Shown piece by piece: positions 1-6,283 of a DNA stretch of 11,141 nt (positions are counted from its first letter, which is position 1; the number at the start of each line of letters is the position of its first letter). The DNA comes from an uncultured Clostridium sp. (lineage in GTDB: Bacteria > Bacillota > Clostridia > Oscillospirales > Acutalibacteraceae). A program made the position numbers and the translations under genes. The stretch spans positions 1-11,141 of the forward strand of contig URIN01000023.1 in assembly GCA_900547915.1 (NCBI GenBank), read 5' to 3'. The notes under the pieces were generated by a model. That model searched no databases and was not told the origin of the DNA. It saw only the letters and a list, made by a program, of their open reading frames with translations.

Positions 1-50
1 TACGAGCTAGGAGTCCGTCTCGTGGGCTCGGAGATGTGTATAAGAGACAG
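1..50. other. Untrimmed Nextera i7 adapter (artefact)
   Basis: This is synthetic sequence, not genome. Positions 17-50 match the 34-base Nextera read-2 transposase adapter, and 32-50 are the 19-base mosaic end finishing in AGAGACAG. Positions 9-16 (AGGAGTCC) are the i7 index known as N705. Positions 1-8 (TACGAGCT) match the preceding adapter segment TACGAGAT with one mismatch, as expected from base errors at the end of a read. The layout is that of a short-insert read running through into the adapter and being assembled onto the contig end. Biological sequence begins at 51. Confidence 0.98.
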
Positions 51-81
51 GTTGTATAATTTCCGGAAAGGCTATGTAAAT

Positions 82-1245
82 ATGGCGTCTGAACAGAGAG
101 AAAAAGAGCGTTTGGAAAGAAAACTAAAAAAGAATAAAAAGAAGCGTATAGTTGCATGGATAGTTATATGCATAGTTGTAGTTGCGCTCATTGTTATGCG
201 TGTTGCGGAAATAGATTTTTCCTCTATCGGCGGCGCGGCTTCATCTCAGTCTCAAAGTTCCGGGTTTCCTTACCAGCTTGCGACCGATTCAAATCTGTAT
301 TTCGGCTCGGTCGGCAATGATCTGTGCGTACTCGAAGATTCTTCATATACTGTTTTAGACTCATCAGATGCCGAGATAAAATACAGCTTTGACCATGGTT
401 ATTCCAACCCTGTTGTCAAAACTGCCGGCGGATATTCTCTGCTGTATGATCAAGGCGGCATTTCTTACAGGCTCGATACAAACAATGAAAATGTTTATCA
501 GGAAAAAACACAGAGCCAGCTGATTTGCGCTGATGTTTCGGATTCCGGGTCTGTTGCTATTGCTACAACATCAGAAGACGCTTTAAGCACGGTTACTGTT
601 TATAATAAATCTTTAAAACAGAAATTTACTTATGATGTTACTGCAGGTTACGTAACAAGTGTTGCTGTGGATTCTCGCGGCAGCAGGGTGGCTTTTGCCG
701 CTGTGTCGTCTGAAAATGCAAGGTTTAAAACGGTTGTCTATACTATCAATGTGGATGATACAGAGCCTCGCGCACAGTTTGAATATGTCGGTTCATCGGT
801 TTTTGAACTTCGCTTTTCCTCAACTGATCTTTTCGTTGTCGGAAACGATTTTGTCAGCATCATTGACTCACTCAAAACAGAGAAGCAGATCTATGAGCAG
901 GGAACCGTAGGACTCGTATCTTATTCTTTCACACCTGACGGCAGCTTAATTTACGCGTATACTGCATATTCCGGTTCTGCGGATAATAATATTTCAGTTG
1001 TAAAGCCATCGGGCAAAGTTATCAAGGTAGCTTCAACCGATACGGCAGTAAAGGATGTAACGGGCAGTTCTACCCGGGTAAGTATCTTGACTTCTGAAAG
1101 CGTTGTAACCTATAAAATTTCAAATTCAAAAGTGCTTGCTGAGTTTCAAGTTGATGATTCATATTCTTCCATAATGCAAATTTCGTCAGATGTTTACGCA
1201 AGGCATCAGGCTGTCATTGAACTTCTCGGCGGCGAACAGGAGTAA
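82..1245 (+). CDS. Single-pass membrane protein with probable extracytoplasmic beta-propeller (DUF5711-like)
   Basis: Function is unknown. The 387-residue product starts with a short Lys/Arg/Glu-rich cytoplasmic segment (residues 1-22), then one hydrophobic helix at about 23-40, then a long Ser/Thr-rich beta-strand-rich region. There is no signal peptidase site, so a type II anchor (N-terminus inside, bulk outside) is predicted. Repeated short strands ending in Asp/Gly turns, such as FTPDGSLIYAYTAYS and LFVVGNDFVSIID, suggest a WD40/quinoprotein-like propeller. It resembles the DUF5711 proteins of Clostridia that sit beside cvpA, but that assignment is from memory of the family. I chose ATG 82 because a GGAAAGG ribosome site lies at 65-71; the reading frame stays open upstream only because it runs into the adapter. 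A TATAAT at 55-60 may be part of a promoter cut by the contig end. It is the first gene of a four-gene run, with 5 bases to the next gene. Confidence 0.65.
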   Translation: MASEQREKERLERKLKKNKKKRIVAWIVICIVVVALIVMRVAEIDFSSIGGAASSQSQSSGFPYQLATDSNLYFGSVGNDLCVLEDSSYTVLDSSDAEIKYSFDHGYSNPVVKTAGGYSLLYDQGGISYRLDTNNENVYQEKTQSQLICADVSDSGSVAIATTSEDALSTVTVYNKSLKQKFTYDVTAGYVTSVAVDSRGSRVAFAAVSSENARFKTVVYTINVDDTEPRAQFEYVGSSVFELRFSSTDLFVVGNDFVSIIDSLKTEKQIYEQGTVGLVSYSFTPDGSLIYAYTAYSGSADNNISVVKPSGKVIKVASTDTAVKDVTGSSTRVSILTSESVVTYKISNSKVLAEFQVDDSYSSIMQISSDVYARHQAVIELLGGEQE

Positions 1246-1250
1246 TCAGT

Positions 1251-1934
1251 TTGAACATTAATTTTATTGATATAGCATTGATAGTGGTATTTGCCGCGTG
1301 TATCGCCGGGGGCTACGCAAGAGGTTTTATTCTTTCTCTTGTTTCTTTTGCAAAGCTCATAATAAGTTTCCCGCTTGCGTTTTATGTTGCTGATACTTAC
1401 AGCGGCACCTTTTATGATAAATATGTAAGCGCGGCTGCACTTGAAAAAATCTCACAGGGTCTTGCCGATTCGGCTGATATAGATTCTTTCGTTTCGTCAG
1501 TGCGTAATGCAGTGGCAGAGATTCCTTTCGGCCTTTCAGGCATCGTTGATCTGTCTTTTCTTGACAGTCTCTCAAATGATTCGGCTGCAAATGCAGTGCT
1601 TCAGAATATCGTTGAGCCTGTTGCTCAAGTTGTTATCAAAATCGGTCTTTTTGTTATTACTCTAGTGCTTTTTAATATCCTTGTGCTGATAATCTCAAAG
1701 ATTATTAAGAGCATTATGAATAATAAACACACGCCGCTAAAGCGCACGAATAAATTCCTCGGCGCGGCATTCGGCGCTTTAAAAGGCGTCGCAACACTTG
1801 CCGTTTTAAGTGCGGTGTTTGTTTTCCTAAGCGATTTTGTGTTCACCACATCTCAGGATTTTGTTTCTCAGGTGGATTCAAGCGCGGTTATGGAATTTAT
1901 AAATAAAATCAATCCGCTTATGCATTTAATTTAG
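1251..1934 (+). CDS. CvpA family integral membrane protein
   Basis: The product is a 227-residue membrane protein of the CvpA family (named after the E. coli colicin V production protein, also linked to envelope stress tolerance); its molecular role is not settled. Predicted membrane helices lie at about 5-22, 27-47, 124-153 and 172-197. Family hallmarks visible are the GYARGF turn after helix 1 (residues 21-26) and the loop NKFLGAAFGALKG (167-179). Residues 48-120 form a soluble, polar, probably extracytoplasmic insert. The start is TTG at 1251, supported by an AGGAG site overlapping the end of the preceding gene with 8 bases of spacing; no ATG fits this N-terminus. The 5-base gap before and 11-base gap after indicate translation from the same mRNA as its neighbours. 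The pairing with the upstream propeller-like protein suggests a membrane complex, which is inference. Confidence 0.85.
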   Translation: MNINFIDIALIVVFAACIAGGYARGFILSLVSFAKLIISFPLAFYVADTYSGTFYDKYVSAAALEKISQGLADSADIDSFVSSVRNAVAEIPFGLSGIVDLSFLDSLSNDSAANAVLQNIVEPVAQVVIKIGLFVITLVLFNILVLIISKIIKSIMNNKHTPLKRTNKFLGAAFGALKGVATLAVLSAVFVFLSDFVFTTSQDFVSQVDSSAVMEFINKINPLMHLI

Positions 1935-1945
1935 GAGGATAAAAT

Positions 1946-2572
1946 ATGAGCAAGCTTAAAAGTAACGTAAAAGATCTTTTAGAAGGTTGGAACACTATTC
2001 CCAACTGGCTTTCATTTATCAGAATAGCACTTATCCCCGTGTTTATGGTGCTGTTCCTGAAAGGGTATGTGCTTCCCGCTGTAATAATCATGGCATTAGC
2101 AGCGCTGACTGACCTTTTTGACGGTAAGATAGCACGCAAATTCAATCAGGTTTCAAACCTCGGCAAACTGCTTGATCCTATCGCAGATAAACTTTCACAG
2201 ATGGCAATCGTTATCGTGCTGATAGTTACATACTGGGATAACGCTATAAAGTATCTCTTTATGTTTTTTATTGCAAAAGAGGTTATAATGATAATCGGCG
2301 GCGTAATACTTCTTTCACTCGGTATGAGACCCACGGCAGCAGAGATCTGGGGTAAAGTTGCCACAAATGTTTTCTATATTGGCATGATATTTATTCTCGC
2401 ATTCGGTCAGAACGGTGCGCTGTGCGAAGTTACGGGATTTACTCTTCCAAACACCGTAACATGGATACTTGTATCTATCTCGGCGGTATGCACTCTTATA
2501 TCGCTTCTCGGCTATGCCCCGGGATTTGTCCGTCAGCTTAAAGAAAATAAAAAGGCTAAAGGCAACAAATAA
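1946..2572 (+). CDS. pgsA: CDP-alcohol phosphatidyltransferase, probable phosphatidylglycerophosphate synthase
   Basis: The likely reaction is CDP-diacylglycerol plus glycerol-3-phosphate giving phosphatidylglycerophosphate and CMP, the committed step to phosphatidylglycerol at the inner face of the membrane. The 208-residue protein carries the complete family motif D-x2-DG-x2-AR-x8-G-x3-D-x3-D: D56, D59, G60, A63, R64, G73, D77 and D81, whose four aspartates bind the metals and carry catalysis. The N-terminal TIPNWLSFIRI (residues 17-27) is typical of PgsA. Several hydrophobic helices follow. The start at ATG 1946 has a perfect AGGAGG site (1933-1938) with 7-base spacing. The length is close to the usual 180-210 residues. 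The motif does not separate PgsA from a CDP-alcohol type cardiolipin synthase or another head-group enzyme, so the exact acceptor is inferred. Confidence 0.85.
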   Translation: MSKLKSNVKDLLEGWNTIPNWLSFIRIALIPVFMVLFLKGYVLPAVIIMALAALTDLFDGKIARKFNQVSNLGKLLDPIADKLSQMAIVIVLIVTYWDNAIKYLFMFFIAKEVIMIIGGVILLSLGMRPTAAEIWGKVATNVFYIGMIFILAFGQNGALCEVTGFTLPNTVTWILVSISAVCTLISLLGYAPGFVRQLKENKKAKGNK

Positions 2573-2596
2573 TTTTCAAGGAGAACTATTTATTTA

Positions 2597-4900
2597 ATGA
2601 AACAGCAAATGTGCAGCAGGTGCCATGAGCGCCCCGCGGTAGTTTTTATTCAGAAAATGGAAAATGATAAGGTCGTGCCGGAGGGACTTTGTATAAAATG
2701 TGCAAGGGAACTCAATGTCGGCTCAATTAATCAGATGATAGACCAGCTCGGGCTCTCTGATGAGGAACTTGAGCAGGCAAGTGAGCAGATGAGTCAGTTC
2801 ATGGAAAATATGCAGGATTTTGATTTCGGCTCACTCGGCGAAATGTTCAACCAGGAAAATATGGACGGAGCCCAGACTCTGCCGTTTAACAGTCTCTTTG
2901 AAAAAGACGGCAAGGATGACTCTGCGTCAAAAACAGATAAAAAAGGCGGTAAGAAGCGCGGCAAAAAAGGCAGACAGGAGGACCCGAGAAAGTTTCTCGG
3001 TAATTACTGTACAAATCTTACGCAGAAAGCCAAAAACGGCGAATTAGACGCTATTATCGGCAGAGAAAAGGAAATTTCACGTGCTGTTCAGATACTCTGC
3101 CGCCGCACAAAAAACAACCCTTGCCTTATAGGTGAGCCCGGTGTCGGTAAAACTGCGATTGCTGAAGGCCTTGCTATAAAAATTGCTAAGGGTGAAGTGC
3201 CTGCGCGCCTTGCCGATAAGGAAATATATCTGCTTGATCTTACAGCCCTTGTTGCTGGCACTCAGTTCCGCGGTCAGTTTGAGGGAAGAATAAAAGGTCT
3301 TGTGGATGAGGTAAAAAGCGAAGGAAATATTATTCTATTTATCGATGAAGTTCACAATCTTGTCGGCACGGGAGACAGCGAGGGCACTATGAATGCCGCT
3401 AATATCCTGAAACCTGCGCTTTCAAGGGGCGAGATTCAGGTTATAGGCGCAACAACTTTTAATGAGTACAGAAAGTATATTGAAAAGGATGCCGCTCTTG
3501 AGCGCCGTTTTCAGCCTATAAAGATTGAGGAACCGTCTATCGAAGAAGCTTACAGAATGCTTCTTGGTATCAAGGCTTATTATGAGAATTATCATAAGGT
3601 TCAGATTTCAGACAGCCTTGTTTATAAAGCTGTAACTATGTCTGAACGCTTTGTTACGGACAGGTATCTGCCTGATAAAGCTATAGATCTCTTGGATGAG
3701 GCTTGTACATGCGCCAACCTCAGAAACCCGGCGATTTCGGAGTATCAGCTCAAACTCGGTGAGAAAAACTCACTTCTTGAGAGAATAGACACTCTTTCTG
3801 AACCTACAGAGGAAAATGAAGTAATCGATTACGAGCTTATTTCAAATCTTAAAGCTCAGACAATGAAAATTGATGAGGTGCTGCCTGCTCTTGCCGAAAA
3901 GGCAAAGGATAATCAGGTTATCGAAGCAGACCTTGCAAAGGTAGTTTCTCTTTGGACGGGTATTCCCGCATCAAAGATTGAGGCAGGAGATATTAAAAAA
4001 CTTGCCTCCCTTGAAGATGAACTTAAAAAGCATATTATCGGTCAGGATGAGGCAATATCAAAGCTTGCCGCTGCGGTTCGCCGCGGAAGAGTGCAGATAA
4101 GTCCCCGTAAAAGACCTCAGTCATTCATTTTTGTCGGACCCACAGGTGTCGGCAAAACAGAACTTGTAAAACAGCTTGCGAATTATCTTTTTGACTCTCC
4201 GGACAGTCTTATCAGACTTGATATGAGTGAGTTTATGGAAAAATTCAGCGTTTCAAGAATTATAGGTTCGCCTCCGGGATATGTTGGCTATGATGATGCA
4301 GGCCAGCTTACGGAAAAAGTCAGAAGAAAACCTTACAGCGTTGTGCTTTTTGATGAGATTGAAAAGGCTCATAAGGATGTTCTTAATATCTTGCTTCAGA
4401 TTCTTGATGAGGGCAGAATTACCGATGCACAGGGCAGAACTGTCAACTTTGAGAATACTATAATCGTTATGACCTCTAACGCTGGCTCAACTGATACAGC
4501 ATCTCTCGGCTTCGGTATGTCTGAAAATGAAATAAATAAAGACGTTACTATGAAAGCGCTTGAGCGTTTCCTGCGTCCTGAATTTCTCGGCAGAGTAGAT
4601 GAGATAATTACATTTAATGCCTTGACTTTCAACGATTTTGAAAAGATTGCAAGAATCACGCTTGATGAACTCAAAGAAGGACTTAAAGACAAGGCTATCG
4701 AATTTGTTTATGACGATACGGTTCCTGTATATATTGCAAAGAAAACATACGGTTCAAAGAAAAACGCAAGAAGTATCAGAGATTGCGTTCGTCGAGAGGT
4801 AGAAGACCTGCTTGCACAGCTTATTGTTTTCAATCAGGATACCGAAATTAATAGGTTTACAATTACCGCCGGAGAAAAAATTGAGGCTGTAATCAATTAA
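2597..4900 (+). CDS. clpE: ClpE-type ATP-dependent Clp protease ATP-binding subunit
   Basis: This is a 767-residue Hsp100 AAA+ unfoldase that would feed substrates to ClpP. The N-terminus is a zinc finger, C6-x2-C9-x22-C32-x2-C35, the spacing known for ClpE and related to McsA; the double Clp_N domain of ClpC/ClpA is absent. Residues 40-100 are acidic and Met/Gln-rich, and 112-126 form a Lys/Gly-rich linker. The first ATPase domain has Walker A GEPGVGKT (179-186) and Walker B IDE (249-251). A short middle segment lies at about 390-450. The second ATPase domain has Walker A GPTGVGKT (514-521), Walker B FDE (585-587) and a sensor-2-like NARSIRDCV near the end. LGF at 637-639 fits the ClpP-docking loop. 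ATG 2597 follows AAGGAG at 2578-2583 with a rather long 13-base gap. It is the last gene of the operon; no ctsR, mcsB or CtsR site is visible. ClpE versus a zinc-finger ClpC is partly a naming question. Confidence 0.9.
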   Translation: MKQQMCSRCHERPAVVFIQKMENDKVVPEGLCIKCARELNVGSINQMIDQLGLSDEELEQASEQMSQFMENMQDFDFGSLGEMFNQENMDGAQTLPFNSLFEKDGKDDSASKTDKKGGKKRGKKGRQEDPRKFLGNYCTNLTQKAKNGELDAIIGREKEISRAVQILCRRTKNNPCLIGEPGVGKTAIAEGLAIKIAKGEVPARLADKEIYLLDLTALVAGTQFRGQFEGRIKGLVDEVKSEGNIILFIDEVHNLVGTGDSEGTMNAANILKPALSRGEIQVIGATTFNEYRKYIEKDAALERRFQPIKIEEPSIEEAYRMLLGIKAYYENYHKVQISDSLVYKAVTMSERFVTDRYLPDKAIDLLDEACTCANLRNPAISEYQLKLGEKNSLLERIDTLSEPTEENEVIDYELISNLKAQTMKIDEVLPALAEKAKDNQVIEADLAKVVSLWTGIPASKIEAGDIKKLASLEDELKKHIIGQDEAISKLAAAVRRGRVQISPRKRPQSFIFVGPTGVGKTELVKQLANYLFDSPDSLIRLDMSEFMEKFSVSRIIGSPPGYVGYDDAGQLTEKVRRKPYSVVLFDEIEKAHKDVLNILLQILDEGRITDAQGRTVNFENTIIVMTSNAGSTDTASLGFGMSENEINKDVTMKALERFLRPEFLGRVDEIITFNALTFNDFEKIARITLDELKEGLKDKAIEFVYDDTVPVYIAKKTYGSKKNARSIRDCVRREVEDLLAQLIVFNQDTEINRFTITAGEKIEAVIN

Positions 4901-4914
4901 TTTTAAAAAAGTAC

Positions 4915-4943
4915 TTGACAGTTGCACGCTCATTGATTATAAT
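4915..4943 (+). promoter_or_regulatory. Consensus sigma-A promoter of the tRNA operon
   Basis: TTGACA (4915-4920) and TATAAT (4938-4943) are both perfect hexamers with the ideal 17-base spacer. Transcription would start near 4950, about 9 bases before the first tRNA. A promoter of this strength is expected for stable RNA. No terminator is visible between clpE (stop at 4900) and this promoter. Confidence 0.9.
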
Positions 4944-4952
4944 AATGAGCGT
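4926..4952. repeat. Perfect 9-bp inverted repeat framing the -10 box
   Basis: The arms ACGCTCATT (4926-4934) and AATGAGCGT (4944-4952) pair without mismatch across a 9-base centre whose last six bases are the -10 hexamer. Only the right arm's end would be transcribed, so it would act as DNA, for example as an operator, rather than as an RNA hairpin. No regulator is identified. Confidence 0.7.
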
Positions 4953-4958
4953 CGCTAT

Positions 4959-5032
4959 GCGGGTGTAGTTCAATGGTAGAATGTCAGCCTTCCAAGCTGA
5001 ATACGAGGGTTCGATTCCCTTCACCCGCTCCA
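4959..5032 (+). tRNA. tRNA-Gly (TCC)
   Basis: The acceptor arms GCGGGTG (4959-4965) and CACCCGC (5022-5028) pair fully. The anticodon loop CTTCCAA has anticodon TCC at 4991-4993. The T loop TTCGATT is canonical. The discriminator base is T5029 as usual for glycine tRNAs, and CCA is encoded at 5030-5032. It reads GGA and GGG codons and is first in a five-tRNA transcript. Confidence 0.97.
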
Positions 5033-5036
5033 TTAT

Positions 5037-5113
<77 letters not shown>

Positions 5114-5115
5114 AA

Positions 5116-5136
5116 GCGCCTGAGCATCTCGGGCGC
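5116..5136 (+). repeat. Hairpin spacer between tRNA-Arg and tRNA-His
   Basis: The arms GCGCCTGAG (5116-5124) and CTCGGGCGC (5128-5136) form a 9-bp stem (one T-G pair) around a CAT loop. No T-run follows, so it is not an intrinsic terminator. It lies in the transcribed spacer and probably helps fold or process the tRNA precursor. It resembles the second spacer hairpin at 5322-5343. Confidence 0.7.
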
Positions 5137-5143
5137 AAATATG

Positions 5144-5220
5144 GTGGGATTAGTTCAGTTGGTTAGAGCGCCAGTTTGTGGCACTGGAGGTCGTGGGTTC
5201 GAATCCCACATCCCACCCCA
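5144..5220 (+). tRNA. tRNA-His (GTG)
   Basis: The acceptor arms GTGGGAT (5144-5150) and ATCCCAC (5210-5216) are fully paired. The anticodon stem CCAGT/ACTGG encloses anticodon GTG at 5178-5180. The preceding base G5143 and the discriminator C5217 supply the extra G-1:C73 pair that marks histidine tRNAs. CCA is encoded at 5218-5220. Confidence 0.97.
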
Positions 5221-5244
5221 CTTATTAATAAACAACCCTGATAT

Positions 5245-5319
5245 TGGGGTGTCGCCAAGCGGTAAGGCAAGGGACTTTGACTCCCTCATGCGTAGGTTCG
5301 AATCCTGCCTCCCCAGCCA
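5245..5319 (+). tRNA. tRNA-Gln (TTG)
   Basis: The anticodon stem AGGGA/TCCCT encloses loop CTTTGAC with anticodon TTG at 5277-5279. The T arm GTAGG/CCTGC is intact, discriminator is G5316 and CCA is encoded at 5317-5319. The acceptor arms TGGGGTG (5245-5251) and CTCCCCA (5309-5315) pair except for a T-T mismatch at position 6:67. The first pair is U-A, as in other bacterial glutamine tRNAs. Confidence 0.95.
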
Positions 5320-5321
5320 AG

Positions 5322-5343
5322 CGCCCTCAACAAAATGAGGGTG
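5322..5343 (+). repeat. Hairpin spacer between tRNA-Gln and tRNA-Lys
   Basis: The arms CCCTCA (5324-5329) and TGAGGG (5336-5341) pair around an ACAAAA loop; two more pairs (one G-T) extend the stem to 5322-5343. There is no T-run, so it is a spacer structure rather than a terminator. Confidence 0.6.
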
Positions 5344-5348
5344 AATAT

Positions 5349-5424
5349 GGTTCATTAGCTCAGATGGCAGAGCACTTGACTTTTAATCAAGGTGTCCGGG
5401 GTTCGATTCCCCGATGAGCCACCA
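5349..5424 (+). tRNA. tRNA-Lys (TTT)
   Basis: The acceptor arms GGTTCAT (5349-5355) and ATGAGCC (5414-5420) pair with one T-G wobble. The anticodon stem CTTGA/TCAAG encloses loop CTTTTAA with anticodon TTT at 5382-5384. Discriminator is A5421 and CCA is encoded at 5422-5424. It is the last tRNA before the terminator. Confidence 0.97.
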
Positions 5425-5425
5425 G

Positions 5426-5472
5426 GAAAAAAGCTTTGGATTCCGTAGTAAGCGGTTTTTGAAGCTTTTTTC
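5426..5472 (+). terminator. Terminator of the tRNA operon
   Basis: The arms GAAAAAAGCTT (5426-5436) and AAGCTTTTTTC (5462-5472) form an 11-bp stem starting two bases after the last CCA. A weak inner stem CCG/CGG lies within the 25-base loop. The 3' arm is itself T-rich and is followed by more T residues. Confidence 0.75.
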
Positions 5473-5486
5473 TTTTTATTTATAAA
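5459..5486 (+). promoter_or_regulatory. Possible promoter for the YgjP-like gene
   Basis: TTGAAG (5459-5464, four of six matches) and TATAAA (5481-5486, five of six) are 16 bases apart, with the -35 inside the preceding terminator. A+T richness makes chance matches likely. Read-through of the terminator is the alternative. Confidence 0.3.
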
Positions 5487-5504
5487 ATTTAAACGGTATT
5501 TGTT

Positions 5505-6227
5505 ATGGGCAGTATTGAATTTGAAAATCAGATAATTAGCTATACTCTTGTAAGGAAAAAAGTTAAAAATATCAATATGCGTATAAACAGAAACGGAGAC
5601 GTAACTGTTTCTGCACCGTCGTATGTTTCTGCAAATATCATTGAGCAATTTGTGCGTTCAAATGCGCAGAGAATAATTGACGCTCAAAAACGTTTTGCAG
5701 ACTTTCGTAATCAGACGGTTAAATATGAAAATGGAGATTTTCTTTATGTTCTAGGAAAAAAATACAGCCTGCAAATTGATTATGCTGAAAAAAGCCGTTA
5801 TGTTATTAGTGAAGACAGCGTGGTATTTTATGTAAATAAAAATTCAGATGTTCAGCAACGCAGGGCTCTTTATGATAAAATGCTTGCGGATACTGCAGAA
5901 AAGCTGTTTCCGAAAGTAATGGGGGATTGCCTGCCTTTTTTTTACGGCAGAATAAAGAGCGTTCCTTACCTCAAAATACGTAAAATGAGGTCGCAGTGGG
6001 GAAATTGCCGGGCTGCAAAGAATACCATAACTCTTAATTCACGTCTTGCCGCATACGATGAAGAGGTAATAAAGTCCGTTGTTTGCCATGAACTTTGCCA
6101 TTTTTTTCATCAAAACCATTCAAAAGCTTTTTACAATTTGCTGACATCAGTGATGCCGGAATGGAAAGAGTGTGACAGAGTTTTAAAAAATAAATTAATT
6201 TATTGTTATTTTATTGACAATCAGTGA
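5505..6227 (+). CDS. YgjP/SprT-like zinc metallopeptidase (DUF45)
   Basis: The 240-residue protein belongs to the YgjP-like (former DUF45) metallopeptidase family, probably cytoplasmic because no signal peptide or membrane helix is seen. The zinc site is H195-E196-L197-C198-H199 with third ligand H205 in the downstream NHS; E196 would be the general base. The conserved block before it, MRSQWGNC (161-168), is characteristic of the family. The N-terminal half is beta-rich with a KNINMRINRNGDV segment matching the usual family start, which supports ATG 5505 over the internal ATG at 5577. The ribosome site is weak (no AGGAGG within 15 bases), so expression may be low. In several genomes such genes sit near DNA repair or restriction loci, but nothing of that kind is adjacent here. 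Substrate is unknown. The stop codon lies within the promoter of the next gene. Confidence 0.87.
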   Translation: MGSIEFENQIISYTLVRKKVKNINMRINRNGDVTVSAPSYVSANIIEQFVRSNAQRIIDAQKRFADFRNQTVKYENGDFLYVLGKKYSLQIDYAEKSRYVISEDSVVFYVNKNSDVQQRRALYDKMLADTAEKLFPKVMGDCLPFFYGRIKSVPYLKIRKMRSQWGNCRAAKNTITLNSRLAAYDEEVIKSVVCHELCHFFHQNHSKAFYNLLTSVMPEWKECDRVLKNKLIYCYFIDNQ

Positions 6228-6243
6228 TTTTTCCTCCTATAAT
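6214..6243 (+). promoter_or_regulatory. Consensus sigma-A promoter of fucO
   Basis: TTGACA (6214-6219) and TATAAT (6238-6243) are perfect hexamers separated by 18 bases. The -35 overlaps the last codons of the metallopeptidase gene. The predicted start is near 6250, giving a leader of about 34 bases. Confidence 0.87.
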
Positions 6244-6247
6244 TATC

Positions 6248-6263
6248 TTGAACTTAGGTTCAG
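6248..6263. promoter_or_regulatory. Inverted repeat at the fucO start site, candidate operator
   Basis: TGAAC (6249-6253) and GTTCA (6258-6262) are inverted around TTAG, with a flanking T-G pair. The GAAC-N4-GTTC core equals the core of the Gram-positive LexA (Cheo) box, although the spacer and outer bases differ from the B. subtilis consensus CGAACRNRYGTTYC. Its place over the +1 site fits repression. The regulator is unknown. Confidence 0.45.
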
Positions 6264-6283
6264 ATTTTAAGGAGGAATTATTT

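Noticed and set aside
4396-4692. Antisense reading frame inside clpE, and similar frames inside fucO, upp and uraA
   Set aside because: These are shadows of strongly conserved genes, lack ribosome sites and show low-complexity Ser/Ile/Thr composition typical of reverse-frame translation.
5141-5355. + and - strand reading frames across the His and Gln tRNAs (peptides with GGRGFESH and RQDSNLRMRESKSLALP)
   Set aside because: Also typical tRNA-derived false proteins, with no ribosome site and full overlap with tRNA structures.
5355-5648. - strand frame ending over tRNA-Lys (GNRTPDTLIKSQVLCHLS)
   Set aside because: Antisense of tRNA-Lys plus terminator and the start of the metallopeptidase gene; no independent coding signal.
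6224-6283. An upstream ATG extending the fucO protein by 20 residues
   Set aside because: It lies upstream of the predicted transcription start and overlaps the -10 box, while ATG 6284 has a near-perfect ribosome site and matches the known FucO N-terminus.
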